A stretch of 64,000 bases of DNA from JASHVB01 sp035508435 (GTDB taxonomy: Bacteria > Pseudomonadota > Alphaproteobacteria > Acetobacterales > Acetobacteraceae). This document shows, in pieces, positions 18,453-29,749 of this stretch. The number at the start of each line of letters is the position of its first letter. The first letter of the stretch is position 1. Made by a program: the position numbers and the translations under genes. Location of the stretch: contig DATJNA010000016.1 of assembly GCA_035508435.1 (NCBI GenBank), positions 1 to 64,000 on the forward strand, in the 5' to 3' direction. The notes under the pieces were generated by a model. That model was not told the DNA's origin and did no database searches. It saw only the letters and a program-made list of their open reading frames with translations.

Positions 18453-18701
18453 ATGCGTCGCATGGCGGCAACGAGCCTGGTGCTGGCAGCCCTGGCGTTC
18501 TCATTGGTGGGCTGTGGCTACAGTCCAGGCGACCGGGCAGCCTCGGGGGGGCTGATTGGTGCGGGCACCGGGGCAGCGATCGCCGCGGCGACCGGCGGCG
18601 CGCCCCTGGTTGGCGCCGCTATCGGTGGGGCTGTCGGCGCCATCGGCGGTGCCGCAACCAACCCGCACGACATAAACCTCGGACGGCCAATCTGGCGGTA
18701 A
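18453..18701 (+). CDS. Small glycine-zipper lipoprotein, paralogue
   Basis: This 82-residue protein has the same plan as the upstream gene: lipoprotein signal ending in LVGC (cysteine ~residue 21), then GYSPGDRAASGGLIGAG and a glycine-zipper hydrophobic region, plus a short polar tail (NPHDINLGRPIWR) that the first copy lacks. The matching positions (C-G-x-(T/S)-P-G-(E/D)-R-A) point to tandem duplication. A ribosome site (GGAGGT) lies about 9 bases upstream of the ATG. A strong hairpin follows at 18713-18740. Function unknown. Confidence 0.75.
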   Translation: MRRMAATSLVLAALAFSLVGCGYSPGDRAASGGLIGAGTGAAIAAATGGAPLVGAAIGGAVGAIGGAATNPHDINLGRPIWR

Positions 18702-19077
18702 CGGTCGCCCAAGGCCTGCCGGGCGCCGCCTCGGCAGGCCAACATGCCGCAAGACAGGCTTCACCAAGTATTCATCGCACCGCTTACTCTGCGCAGCCGC
18801 GGGAGGAATGCCGGAACGTTTCGTCTCAACGGCAACCAAGGCCCGTCATTACATGATTCTCTCGACCATCGGCCGCGCGATTATGTGGCTGCCGTTATAA
18901 CTCCGCGTGCAACACTAGCAGAAGATTTGCTTGCCGGACCGTCATCAGGCGGCGATGATAGTGGCACTTTCAGCGAGCGCCAGCAGAATCACCGCGCGGT
19001 ACAGTTGTGTTGTGCGCGTACTGTGCTATTCTCGGTTGCGCCCGCTTCATGCCTGCCGCCCCGGAACCTGCGCTCTC
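18702..19077. other. Spacer upstream of glgA
   Basis: 376 bp that hold the hairpin at 18713-18740 and otherwise no gene. An in-frame extension of glgA to an ATG at 18931 exists but has no family resemblance. The glgA promoter is probably here but is not identifiable by eye. Confidence 0.55.
18713..18740 (+). terminator. Hairpin after the lipoprotein pair
   Basis: Stem GGCCTGCCG / CGGCAGGCC (9 bp, perfect) with a 10-base loop, starting 12 bases after the stop codon. There is no T-run, so it is a candidate terminator or mRNA 3' stabiliser. Confidence 0.55.
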
Positions 19078-20604
19078 ATGAATGTTCTCTTCGTCACCAG
19101 TGAATTCGCAGGACTAGCCAAAGCGGGAGGATTGGGGGACGTCGCTGCCGGATTGCCGGCCGCCTTGCGCGGTATCGGCATCGATGTGCGCGTCCTGATG
19201 CCTGCCTATCGTGCGGCACTGGCACAATTGCCGAACGTGACGTGGATTGGCCGCCTGCCGGGGCGCGGCGTGCTTCCGGGCTGCCGGATCGGCGAGGCGA
19301 AGCTGCCGAACGGCACGATTCTCTATCTGGTCGGTGCCCCGACGCTGTATGACCGGGACGGCAGCCCCTATTGCACGCCGGACGGCCGCGATTGGCCGGA
19401 CAACCACCTGCGCTTCGCTCGCCTGTCATTGGCCGCTGCCGAGATCGTCCGTGGGCGTGGCCGCCTGGGTTGGTCACCGGACCTGCTGCATGTGCACGAC
19501 TGGCCGGGCGCATTGGCGCCCGCCTATCTGCGCTGGAGCGGAGTCGAATTGCCCTCGGTGATGACCATCCACAACATCGCACATCAGGGCAATTTTCCCG
19601 CATCCTTGTGCGACGGTCTGGGCGTGCCGGAGCGCGCGTTCCACATCAACGGGGTGGAATTCAACGGTGCGCTCTCGTTTCTGAAGGCCGGCGTGTTCTA
19701 TGCCGACCACGTCACCACGGTCAGTCCCAGCTATGCGCGCGAGATCGCCACGCTAGCAGCCGGGTGCGGCCTGCACGGGTTGATCGCGGGCCGTGCCGCT
19801 CAGGCCCAGGTGTCTGGCATTGTGAACGGCATTGACGAGAGTTGGCATCCTGGGCGCGACCCGTATCTGCCGCATCATTTCGATGCCTACGATCTGCGCG
19901 GCAAGCGCGCGAATGCCGACCTGGTGCGTGTCAGCCTCTGCCTCCGCCCGTCCGATGGCCCGCTGTTCGGCATCGTCTCACGGCTGGTGCACCAGAAGGG
20001 TTTGGACATTGTCGCCGCGGCGGCCCACGACATCGTCGGGCTGGGCGGTCAGATCGCGATCCTGGGCCTCGGCGACCCCGAGATCGAGCATATGTTGAGC
20101 AAGGTCGCGCGACAGTACCGGGATGACATCGGCGTCCTGGTCGGTTTCAACGAACCGATGGCACGACGCATCATCGCGGGCAGCGATTTCACCCTGATGC
20201 CGTCGCGGTTCGAGCCGTGCGGGCTGACCCAGATGCAGGCCCAGCATTACGGTGCTCTGCCGATCGCGCACGCCACCGGCGGCCTGCTTGACACGATCGA
20301 GGATGGCATCACCGGCTTCCTGTTCTCCGATCTTACGCATGACGGGTTGGTGGGCGCCTGCATGCGCGCCTTTGACGCATTCGACGACGCGGCACAATTG
20401 ACGGCGATGCAACGGGCGGCGATGGCACGACGCTTTGGCTGGGACGAGCCAGCGGCGGTCTATGCTGCCCTCTATGCCCGGCTGACAAATCGCATCGTAC
20501 CGGTCGGGACCGCGCGGCCACATGGAATGGAGACAGGCCGTGTGCATCCGCGGACGTGGCCGCGCCCGACGTTGGAGCCGGAACTGGAGACCGCGGCCGC
20601 GTAA
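19078..20604 (+). CDS. glgA: Glycogen synthase (ADP-glucose type)
   Basis: This 508-residue GT5 enzyme adds glucose from ADP-glucose to growing alpha-1,4-glucan. The N terminus MNVLFVTSEFAGLAKAGGLGDV holds the ADP-glucose contact, MTIHNIAHQG follows near residue 162, and the C-terminal half has the substrate motif (MPSRFEPCGLTQMQAQHYGALP) with the catalytic Glu. The last ~25 residues are variable. No other glg genes (glgB, glgC, glgP) are in the window, so it stands alone between the lipoproteins and a repeat array. The start MNVLFVTSEF is where homology begins. Confidence 0.95.
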   Translation: MNVLFVTSEFAGLAKAGGLGDVAAGLPAALRGIGIDVRVLMPAYRAALAQLPNVTWIGRLPGRGVLPGCRIGEAKLPNGTILYLVGAPTLYDRDGSPYCTPDGRDWPDNHLRFARLSLAAAEIVRGRGRLGWSPDLLHVHDWPGALAPAYLRWSGVELPSVMTIHNIAHQGNFPASLCDGLGVPERAFHINGVEFNGALSFLKAGVFYADHVTTVSPSYAREIATLAAGCGLHGLIAGRAAQAQVSGIVNGIDESWHPGRDPYLPHHFDAYDLRGKRANADLVRVSLCLRPSDGPLFGIVSRLVHQKGLDIVAAAAHDIVGLGGQIAILGLGDPEIEHMLSKVARQYRDDIGVLVGFNEPMARRIIAGSDFTLMPSRFEPCGLTQMQAQHYGALPIAHATGGLLDTIEDGITGFLFSDLTHDGLVGACMRAFDAFDDAAQLTAMQRAAMARRFGWDEPAAVYAALYARLTNRIVPVGTARPHGMETGRVHPRTWPRPTLEPELETAAA

Positions 20605-21052
20605 CCGTGCCGGTCCCATTCGGCTACCGACGCATGCCCGCCCTGCCAACTCCGACGTGCTGGCAACTCCGACGGGCTGGCAACTCCAACGTGCTGGCAA
20701 CTCCGACCGGCTGCCAACGCCGACCGGCTGCCAACTCCGACGTGCTGGCAACTCCGACGGGCTGGCAACTCCGACGGGCTGGCAACTCCGACGGGCTGGC
20801 AACTCCGACGGGCTGGCAACTCCAACGTGCTGCCAACTCCGACGTGCTGGCAACTCCGACCGGCTGGCAACTCCGACGGGCTGGCAACTCCAACGTGAGG
20901 CGTTCTGGCGCAACGGCGGGCCGGAACCGGCGTTGTCTCGTACAAGGGTTGGCCGGCGCGTGCCCCAAGGCGGGCCGTGACCGGCGGCGCGGTGGCCCCT
21001 TGCCGCGCCAAATGCCGCCGCCGCACGTCCCCCCCGCGCGGCGGCGGCGTTG
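20605..21052. other. glgA-ada spacer containing a 17-bp repeat array
   Basis: About 450 bp between convergent glgA and ada. It is dominated by the tandem array at 20647-20900. The rest (20901-21052) is GC-rich and I recognise nothing in it. Long open frames through the array exist only because 17 is not divisible by 3 and no unit contains a stop. Confidence 0.7.
20647..20900. repeat. Tandem array of 17-bp repeats (14 full units plus one partial)
   Basis: Fourteen consecutive 17-bp units (20647, 20664, 20681 and so on), consensus CAACTCCGACGGGCTGG with variants at a few positions (CGTG or CCGG for CGGG, TCCAAC for TCCGAC), end in a partial fifteenth unit from 20885. There are no spacers. Units 7-10 are identical, suggesting recent slippage or unequal exchange. 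It sits between the 3' ends of glgA and ada. Confidence 0.95.
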
Positions 21053-22117
21053 CTACGGCTGTGCTACTGCATGCTCACGCGCGAGCAATGCGCGCTTTCG
21101 CGCGACGCCCCAGCGATAGCCGGCGAGCGTGCCATCGCTGCCCACCACCCGGTGGCACGGTACCGCCAGCGCCACCGGGTTTGTGGCGCAGGAACGCGCG
21201 ACCGCGCGCACGGCACGCGGATTGCCGATCATGGCCGCGACCTCGCTGTAGCTGCGGGTCTCACCTGCCGGGATACGGGCGAGCGTACGCCAGACGAGTT
21301 GCTGGAAAGCGGTGCCACGCAGGTCGAGCGGCAGGCCCGGCGCCTGCTTCGGTTCCGCGAGGAAATCGAGTACTGCGCGCACGGTGCTGGCCAGGGCAAC
21401 GTCGTCCGGCGCGAGCGAGGCGCGTGGGAAACGCCGCTTCAGGTCGGCCAACAGCGCCTGGTCGGGTTCGCCGAAACCGATGAAGCATACGCCCTTGTCC
21501 GTGGCGCCGACCAACAGCCGACCGAACAGGCAATCGGCAAAGGCAGTGCGGATCGTTTCGCCAGCGCCGCCGCGGCGGGCCGCGCCGGGGGTCATGCCGA
21601 GCAACGCGCCGGTTTTCTCATAGACGCGGGATTCCGAGCCGAAGCCTGAGCCGGCAACGGCATCCGCCACCCGCGTGCCCTCGGCCAGCGCGGCACCCAG
21701 CTTGCGGGCGCGTATCCCCTCGGCGTAGGCCCGGGGGGTCAACCCGGTGTGGTCACGGAACAAGCGCAGAAAGTGGAATCGCGAGTAGCCGGCGCGGGCC
21801 GCCAACGCATCGAGCGACGGGATCTCATCCGATGCCTCGATCGCGGTGCACGCGTCACGTACCACGGCCTGGGCGATGGCCGCGCGCTCGCCCTTCGGGT
21901 CACAGCGCTTGCAGGCGCGGAAGCCGGCGGCCTCGGCTTCGGCGATGCCGCGGAAGAAGCGGACGTTCTTGCGCAGCGGGCGCGGCGAGGGACAGCCGGG
22001 TCGGCAGAAGACGCCCATGGTGGTGACGGCATAGAGGAAATCGCCGGGCTGGCGGGCGAGGACCTGCTGCCAGAGATGCTCGTCCGACAGACGGTCGATG
22101 GGGTGGGTGTCTTTCAT
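21053..22117 (-). CDS. ada: Bifunctional Ada: DNA methyltransferase and transcriptional activator
   Basis: This 354-residue protein repairs O6-methylguanine and phosphotriesters and activates the adaptive response. In order: the Ada zinc domain (GVFCRPGCPSPRPLRKN and FRACKRCDP, four cysteines including the methyl-acceptor), an AraC-type helix-turn-helix (LAARAGYSRFHFLRLFRDHTGLTPRAY) and the C-terminal methyltransferase domain with active cysteine in PVALAVPCHRVVGSDGTLAGYRWG. All key residues are intact. Members methylated on the N-terminal cysteine bind DNA and induce repair genes, usually including their own; no alkB is adjacent here. The ATG at 22117 begins MKDTHPIDRL. Confidence 0.95.
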   Translation of the reverse strand: MKDTHPIDRLSDEHLWQQVLARQPGDFLYAVTTMGVFCRPGCPSPRPLRKNVRFFRGIAEAEAAGFRACKRCDPKGERAAIAQAVVRDACTAIEASDEIPSLDALAARAGYSRFHFLRLFRDHTGLTPRAYAEGIRARKLGAALAEGTRVADAVAGSGFGSESRVYEKTGALLGMTPGAARRGGAGETIRTAFADCLFGRLLVGATDKGVCFIGFGEPDQALLADLKRRFPRASLAPDDVALASTVRAVLDFLAEPKQAPGLPLDLRGTAFQQLVWRTLARIPAGETRSYSEVAAMIGNPRAVRAVARSCATNPVALAVPCHRVVGSDGTLAGYRWGVARKRALLAREHAVAQP

Positions 22118-22249
22118 GACAGGCAATGTGGCGCGGGGTGCCGGTGGGTGCCATCCGGCCGTTGCCATGACTGTCGGCGCAACGCCGCGGGGCGCCCACC
22201 AATGTGGTGGGCAACGCTCAGTGATACATTCCGCGCCAGCCTGTGTGCA

Positions 22250-22399
22250 TTATCCTGCCAATGCCGCGTCGTCCAACGTGGCCATTACCTGCAGGCGACG
22301 CATGTAGCGATTCTCATCCGGCAGGTAGTCGGCGACGGCGTTGTGCATTGTTCCGATATTATCCCACAGCGCGATGCGTTGCCCCGACCGAATGCCCGC
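22250..22399 (-). pseudogene. C-terminal fragment of a TauD/TfdA-family dioxygenase
   Basis: Directly after the ilvA stop codon and in the same reading frame, about 49 codons encode a TauD-like C terminus: RIALWDNIGTMHNAVADYLP, then RYMRRLQVMATLDDAALAG and stop (22250-22252). The spacing W-D-N-x3-T-x-H-x-A-x-A-D-Y matches the region of taurine dioxygenase that carries the third iron-binding histidine. No start codon, N-terminal HxD motif or other body is present, so this is a remnant, possibly the end of a gene whose front was lost when ilvA came to lie here. Confidence 0.7.
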
Positions 22400-23596
22400 T
22401 TACACCCTGCGTACCACGTAGCTTTGCTCCAGCGCCTGCATGATTTCCGCGGCATGGGCCGGATCGCGCGCTTCAACCATCACTTCCAGTTCCGCCGCCT
22501 GCACGGAAGCCGCGGCGAACAAGCGCTGATGCGACACCTCGATGATGTTGCCGCCGCTCGCGCCGATTTTGCCGGCGATGTCGGCCAGCACGCCCGGGCG
22601 GTCGGGAATCTGCAGGTGCAGCCGCAACAACCGCCCATCCCGGAGCAAATTCCGCAGCAATACGTTGGACAGGATGCGGGCATCGATATTGCCGCCCGTG
22701 ACGGCAACGCCGACGCGCTTGCCACGGAAACGCGAGGCGAAGGTCAGCAGCGCCGCCACGCCAACCGCGCCGGCGCCTTCCACCACCGTCTTGCCGCCTT
22801 CCGCCAGCAAGCCGATCGCTTCCTCCACCGCGCGTTCCGGCACCACCAGCATATCGGTGACGCGGCGACGCACCAGTTCGAATGGCAGTTCGCCGATATC
22901 GCGCACCGCGATGCCCTCGGCGATGGTGGGGCCGCCGACGGATACCGTGCGGCCTGCCAGCTTCTGCGCCATGGCGGCGTAGGCTTCCACCTCCACGCCG
23001 TAGACGGCAATGCCCGGCCGCAGCGTGGTCGCCGCAACCAAACAACCGGCAAGCAAACCGCCGCCGCCTACCGGAATCACCAGCGCATCGAGGTCGGGCG
23101 CGTCTTCCAGCAACTCGAGCGCCACTGTACCTTGCCCGGCCATGACGGCGAGATCATTGTACGGATGGACAAAGACCAGTTGGCGTTCCAGCGCCAATTG
23201 CTCGGCATGCGCCGCGGCTTCAGCCAGCGTCTCGCCATGCAGCACGACCGACGCACCCCAAGCGGCGGTGCGAGTGATCTTGGTAGAGGGCGTGAAGGTC
23301 GGCATCACGATCGTTGCCGCGACGCCGGCAAGCTGCGCGTGCCGCGCCACTGCCTGCGCGTGGTTGCCGGCGGACATCGCAATGACGCCGCGCGCCTTCT
23401 CGTCTTCGCGGAGCATTGCCAGACGGTTGGCGGCGCCGCGTTCCTTGAAGGCGCCGGTGACCTGTAGGTTCTCGAGTTTCAACGTCACGGTGGCGCCGAC
23501 GCCGCGCGACACTGCATCGGACGGCATCGCCGGCGTGCGCAGTACCCGCCCGGCGATGCGCTCGGCAGCCGCCCGCACGTCGGAGAGGTCGATCAT
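22400..23596 (-). CDS. ilvA: Threonine ammonia-lyase (threonine dehydratase) with ACT domain
   Basis: This ~398-residue PLP enzyme deaminates threonine to 2-oxobutanoate, the entry to isoleucine synthesis. The PLP lysine is in GAFKERGAANRLA, the SAGNHAQAVA motif follows, and the glycine-rich phosphate loop is VIPVGGGGLLAG. A single C-terminal ACT domain (LRLHLQIPDRPGVLADIAGKIG) suggests allosteric control. Length matches the ~400-residue class rather than the 500-residue E. coli IlvA. I use ATG 23596 (MIDLSDV); an in-frame GTG at 23614 is an alternative and neither has a good ribosome site. A dioxygenase fragment follows in frame after its stop. Confidence 0.92.
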   Translation of the reverse strand: MIDLSDVRAAAERIAGRVLRTPAMPSDAVSRGVGATVTLKLENLQVTGAFKERGAANRLAMLREDEKARGVIAMSAGNHAQAVARHAQLAGVAATIVMPTFTPSTKITRTAAWGASVVLHGETLAEAAAHAEQLALERQLVFVHPYNDLAVMAGQGTVALELLEDAPDLDALVIPVGGGGLLAGCLVAATTLRPGIAVYGVEVEAYAAMAQKLAGRTVSVGGPTIAEGIAVRDIGELPFELVRRRVTDMLVVPERAVEEAIGLLAEGGKTVVEGAGAVGVAALLTFASRFRGKRVGVAVTGGNIDARILSNVLLRNLLRDGRLLRLHLQIPDRPGVLADIAGKIGASGGNIIEVSHQRLFAAASVQAAELEVMVEARDPAHAAEIMQALEQSYVVRRV

Positions 23597-23649
23597 CGTG
23601 CGAGCCGGTGGCACCTGTCATGGGCGGCATTGATCCGGCCATATGCGTG

Positions 23650-23677
23650 CGATCGGGGCGTTAGAATTGCCCGATCG
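23650..23677. terminator. Hairpin between greA and ilvA (distal)
   Basis: Eight-base stem CGATCGGG / CCCGATCG with a 12-base loop. It lies downstream of greA on the minus strand and upstream of ilvA. Without a T-run it may be a terminator or a repeat-type hairpin. Confidence 0.45.
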
Positions 23678-23684
23678 TGCGCAG

Positions 23685-23707
23685 ATGGCCGGGTCAAGCC
23701 CGGCCAT
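23685..23707. terminator. Hairpin downstream of greA
   Basis: Perfect 9-bp stem ATGGCCGGG / CCCGGCCAT with a 5-base loop, about 30 bases past the greA stop. This GATGGCCGGGTCAAGCCCGG type of hairpin recurs between genes in alphaproteobacteria, so it may be an interspersed repeat acting as an mRNA end. Confidence 0.55.
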
Positions 23708-23737
23708 GACGGGGAACATGAAAACACCGATACGGAC

Positions 23738-24211
23738 TTAGGCAAACCTGACTTCGAGAATTTCGTATGACCGATCGCCGCCGGGTGCCGGCACCGATAC
23801 CGAATCTCCGACCTTCTTGCCGATCAATGCTTTTGCCAGCGGCGCGGAAACCGACAAGCGGCCGGTCTTGATGTCCGCCTCATGCACACCGACGATCTGG
23901 TAGGTGGATTCCTTCTCGGTCTCCTCATCCACCAGCCGCACCTGGGCACCGAACTTCACATGCTCGCCCGACAGGCCAGCCGGATCAATCACCTCGGCGG
24001 AGGAGACGATCTCCTCCAGTTCGGCGATGCGGCCCTCGATGAACGACTGTCGTTCGCGCGCGGCATGGTATTCCGCATTCTCCGACAAATCGCCGTGCGT
24101 ACGCGCTTCGGCGATCTGGCGGATAATGGACGGACGCTCCTCCGACTTGAGCGTGCGAAGCTCATCCTCCAGCCGCCGCAGGCCGGGAGCAGTCATCGGG
24201 AACTTTTGCAC
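23738..24211 (-). CDS. greA: Transcription elongation factor GreA
   Basis: This 157-residue factor rescues backtracked RNA polymerase by stimulating transcript cleavage. The N-terminal coiled coil carries the acidic tip (ARTHGDLSENAEYHAARERQ), and the C-terminal globular FKBP-like domain follows (LIGKKVGDSVSVPAPGG). The start codon is GTG at 24211, with an AAGGA ribosome site about 7 bases upstream. It is 95 bp downstream of carB on the same strand; carAB-greA is a common alphaproteobacterial order. Two hairpins follow the gene. Confidence 0.97.
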   Translation of the reverse strand: MQKFPMTAPGLRRLEDELRTLKSEERPSIIRQIAEARTHGDLSENAEYHAARERQSFIEGRIAELEEIVSSAEVIDPAGLSGEHVKFGAQVRLVDEETEKESTYQIVGVHEADIKTGRLSVSAPLAKALIGKKVGDSVSVPAPGGDRSYEILEVRFA

Positions 24212-24306
24212 GGCGACATCCTTCGATCAGCAGGCGCAACATGTGCGTGGGTTGATGGCGAACGCCCCTCGCCGCTTCCGGACGGAACCCGGGAGCGACC
24301 GAGCGG

Positions 24307-27546
<3,240 letters not shown>

Positions 27547-27733
27547 GGGTGAGGCAGTGTCCGGCGACGATGGTCTATGGCTGAGTTCTGCGATGCAGCA
27601 GGCGTGCTAGATTTCGGCACAGTCGTCCATGCGGGGCCTACCCGCCGGCAACCCTCGTTCTACCGTCACGCCCTTCGGCTCATTGATGACGTGCCGGCAG
27701 GCGACGGCAGGCGATGGTCCGACTGCGTCCATC

Positions 27734-29107
27734 TCACCCCCGCGTTTGCATCATTTCGACGAACCGCTGGAACAAATGCCCGCTGTCGGAGGGGCCGGGG
27801 CTCGCCTCGGGATGGTACTGTACGGAGAAAGCCGGGCGATCGGTGCAGGTCAGCCCCTCATTCGAGCCGTCAAACAGGGAGACGTGCGTCACCCGCGCCG
27901 TCTCGGGCAGGGTCTCCGGGTCCACGGCGAAGCCGTGGTTCTGGCTGGTGATCTCCACCTTGCCTGTGGTCAGGTCCTGCACCGGCTGGTTAGCACCGCG
28001 GTGGCCGCGTGTCATCTTGAAGGTCCGCGCCCCCAGCGCCAGCGCCAGCAACTGGTGCCCCAGGCAGATGCCGAACAGGGGAACGCCCGCGTCCAGCACG
28101 CCGCGAATCGCCGGAACGGCGTATTCGCCCGTGGCTGCCGGATCACCGGGGCCGTTCGACAGGAATACGCCGTCCGGCTTGTGGCGCAGGATGTCTTCGG
28201 CGGTGGCGGTCGCCGGCACCACGGTGACGCGGCAGCCAGCGGACGCCAGCGAGCGCAGGATGTTGCGCTTCGCCCCGTAATCTACCGCGACGACGTGGTG
28301 CTTCGGCGCGGTCTGCCGTCCCATGCCATCGGGCCAGGTCCAGCGCGTCTCATCCCATACGTAGGTCTGGCGGCACGATACTTCCTTGGCGAGGTCCATG
28401 CCCTCGAGCCCGGGCCATGCCGCCGCTTGTGCTCGCAGCGACGCCAAATCGAAGCGGCCGTCCGCGGGATAGGCCAATGTGCCGTTGGGCGCGCCGCCGT
28501 CGCGGATGCGCACGGTCAGTGTCCGCGTGTCCACATCGGCGATCCCGGCGATGCCGCGCGCCCGCAGCCAGGCGTCGAGATGCTGGGCGGCGCGCCAATT
28601 GGAGGGCTCGGTCACGTCCTGCTTCACCACCAGGCCGCGCGCTGCGATCGTGGCCGCCTCGATGTCCTCGCCGTTAGTGCCGACGTTGCCGATATGCGGG
28701 AAGGTGAAGGTGATGATCTGGCCGGCATAGGAAGGATCGGTCAACGTCTCCTGATAGCCGGTCATGCCGGTGTTGAAGCAGACTTCTCCGACCGGCGGGG
28801 TCGGGCCGGTATGCGCGCCGAAGCCGCGGCCCCAGAACACGCTGCCGTCGCTCAGCACCAGGGCGGCGGTCGCGCCGGACGGCGCCTCGCCAGCACAGAC
28901 GGCCGGCTCCGTTGTCGCTTCGCCGCGCGGCTCGGCCGTGAGGTCCGCCAGAGTCAGGCCGGTGGCCGCGATAACCGCGCTCCAGTGACGCGAGGGGACC
29001 GCGGCCGCCTGTCGCCATTTGCGCACGGCCTCGGTCGATACGCCGGTCAGGCGCGCCGCCGCGTCCGCGCCACCGAGACGGTCGATAATGTCTTCCACGG
29101 TCGCCAT
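27734..29107 (-). CDS. carA: Carbamoyl-phosphate synthase small subunit with N-terminal HTH domain
   Basis: This 457-residue glutaminase subunit passes ammonia to CarB. The class-I glutamine amidotransferase triad region is intact (catalytic Cys in LFGICLGHQLLALALG; His and Glu in VQYHPEASPGPSD). The CarA-specific N-terminal domain begins at about residue 80 (AALVLSDGSVFWGRGFGA). Ahead of it is a ~55-residue helix-turn-helix-like module (VEDIIDRLGGADAAARLTGV, STEAVRKWRQAAAVPSRHW). Ordinary CarA is ~375-400 residues and lacks it. From memory, an NCBI family named carph-isopro covers such modules; not checked. ATG 29107 is used; ATG 29116 (MVPMATVED) is possible. It heads the carA-carB-greA series. 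Confidence 0.93.
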   Translation of the reverse strand: MATVEDIIDRLGGADAAARLTGVSTEAVRKWRQAAAVPSRHWSAVIAATGLTLADLTAEPRGEATTEPAVCAGEAPSGATAALVLSDGSVFWGRGFGAHTGPTPPVGEVCFNTGMTGYQETLTDPSYAGQIITFTFPHIGNVGTNGEDIEAATIAARGLVVKQDVTEPSNWRAAQHLDAWLRARGIAGIADVDTRTLTVRIRDGGAPNGTLAYPADGRFDLASLRAQAAAWPGLEGMDLAKEVSCRQTYVWDETRWTWPDGMGRQTAPKHHVVAVDYGAKRNILRSLASAGCRVTVVPATATAEDILRHKPDGVFLSNGPGDPAATGEYAVPAIRGVLDAGVPLFGICLGHQLLALALGARTFKMTRGHRGANQPVQDLTTGKVEITSQNHGFAVDPETLPETARVTHVSLFDGSNEGLTCTDRPAFSVQYHPEASPGPSDSGHLFQRFVEMMQTRG

Positions 29108-29265
29108 CGGGACCATGGTAGTGGGAGAATGTTTCCGCTGACAAGAGTGGCGGGGCAGCGCCGGAAAAAATTTCCACCGACCACGCCGAAGCTCTGCGTC
29201 CCTGCCGTCCCGATGCGTCTGCGCCGCTTCCCTCCCGCCCCGCCGCGCGCGCCATTGACCGTCGT

Positions 29266-29736
29266 TCAGGGTACGCCCCGCACCCATTCCATCAGTGTGT
29301 CGGGTTCGCGCTCTTCGTTGCGGCTGCCATTGGTATGCTCCACGGCGCGGAAACCACGTGCGGTGTAGAAGCGCAGCGCCTGGGCGTTGCGCTGAAATAC
29401 CCACAGGCGGAGCGCTGCCTGTCCCGCCATCGCCTGAGACAACAGGGCGGTTCCGAGCCCCGCGCGGTGGCGGTCGGGGCGAATATACAGATGGTCCACC
29501 CAGCCGGCCCGCCATGCGCAGAATCCATCGAGCGACGCTTCCCCTGCCACCCAAACAGTATTGTTCGGCCATACGCGGTCGTGAAAGTATGCAAGCTCCT
29601 CGGCCGGGCTGTGCAGGCGGGGCAGATATGGCAGGCACGTCTCGCGCACCAGCCGGAACAAGCGAGCGATGGGTTCGATGTCGGCCGGCCTGGCCGAACG
29701 GATGCGGGGCGCAATGCTCTTGCGGCGGCTTACCAT
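29266..29736 (-). CDS. GNAT family N-acetyltransferase
   Basis: This 156-residue GCN5-type acetyltransferase has the fold order IRSARPADIEPIARLF (beta1/alpha1), VAGEASLDGFCAWRAGWVDHLYI (beta3-beta4), the acetyl-CoA pyrophosphate-binding loop RPDRHRAGLGTALLSQAM and the closing ALRFYTARGFRAVE. The acceptor substrate cannot be told from sequence. It lies upstream of carA and just downstream of an SDR gene (13 bp), on the same strand, so it may be co-transcribed with the SDR. Confidence 0.88.
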   Translation of the reverse strand: MVSRRKSIAPRIRSARPADIEPIARLFRLVRETCLPYLPRLHSPAEELAYFHDRVWPNNTVWVAGEASLDGFCAWRAGWVDHLYIRPDRHRAGLGTALLSQAMAGQAALRLWVFQRNAQALRFYTARGFRAVEHTNGSRNEEREPDTLMEWVRGVP

Positions 29737-29749
29737 GACAGCCGCCTAG

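Noticed and set aside
18931..19077. Upstream extension of glgA to ATG 18931
   Set aside because: The 49 extra residues have no resemblance to GlgA, whose family N terminus begins at MNVLFVTSEF.
20647..20900. Repeats as a CRISPR array
   Set aside because: Units are 17 bp and directly adjacent with no spacers, and there are no cas genes.
20472..21026. Long ORFs in several frames across the 17-bp repeats, on both strands
   Set aside because: They exist because a stop-free 17-bp unit keeps all frames open. They have no start context or family similarity and overlap the glgA 3' end.
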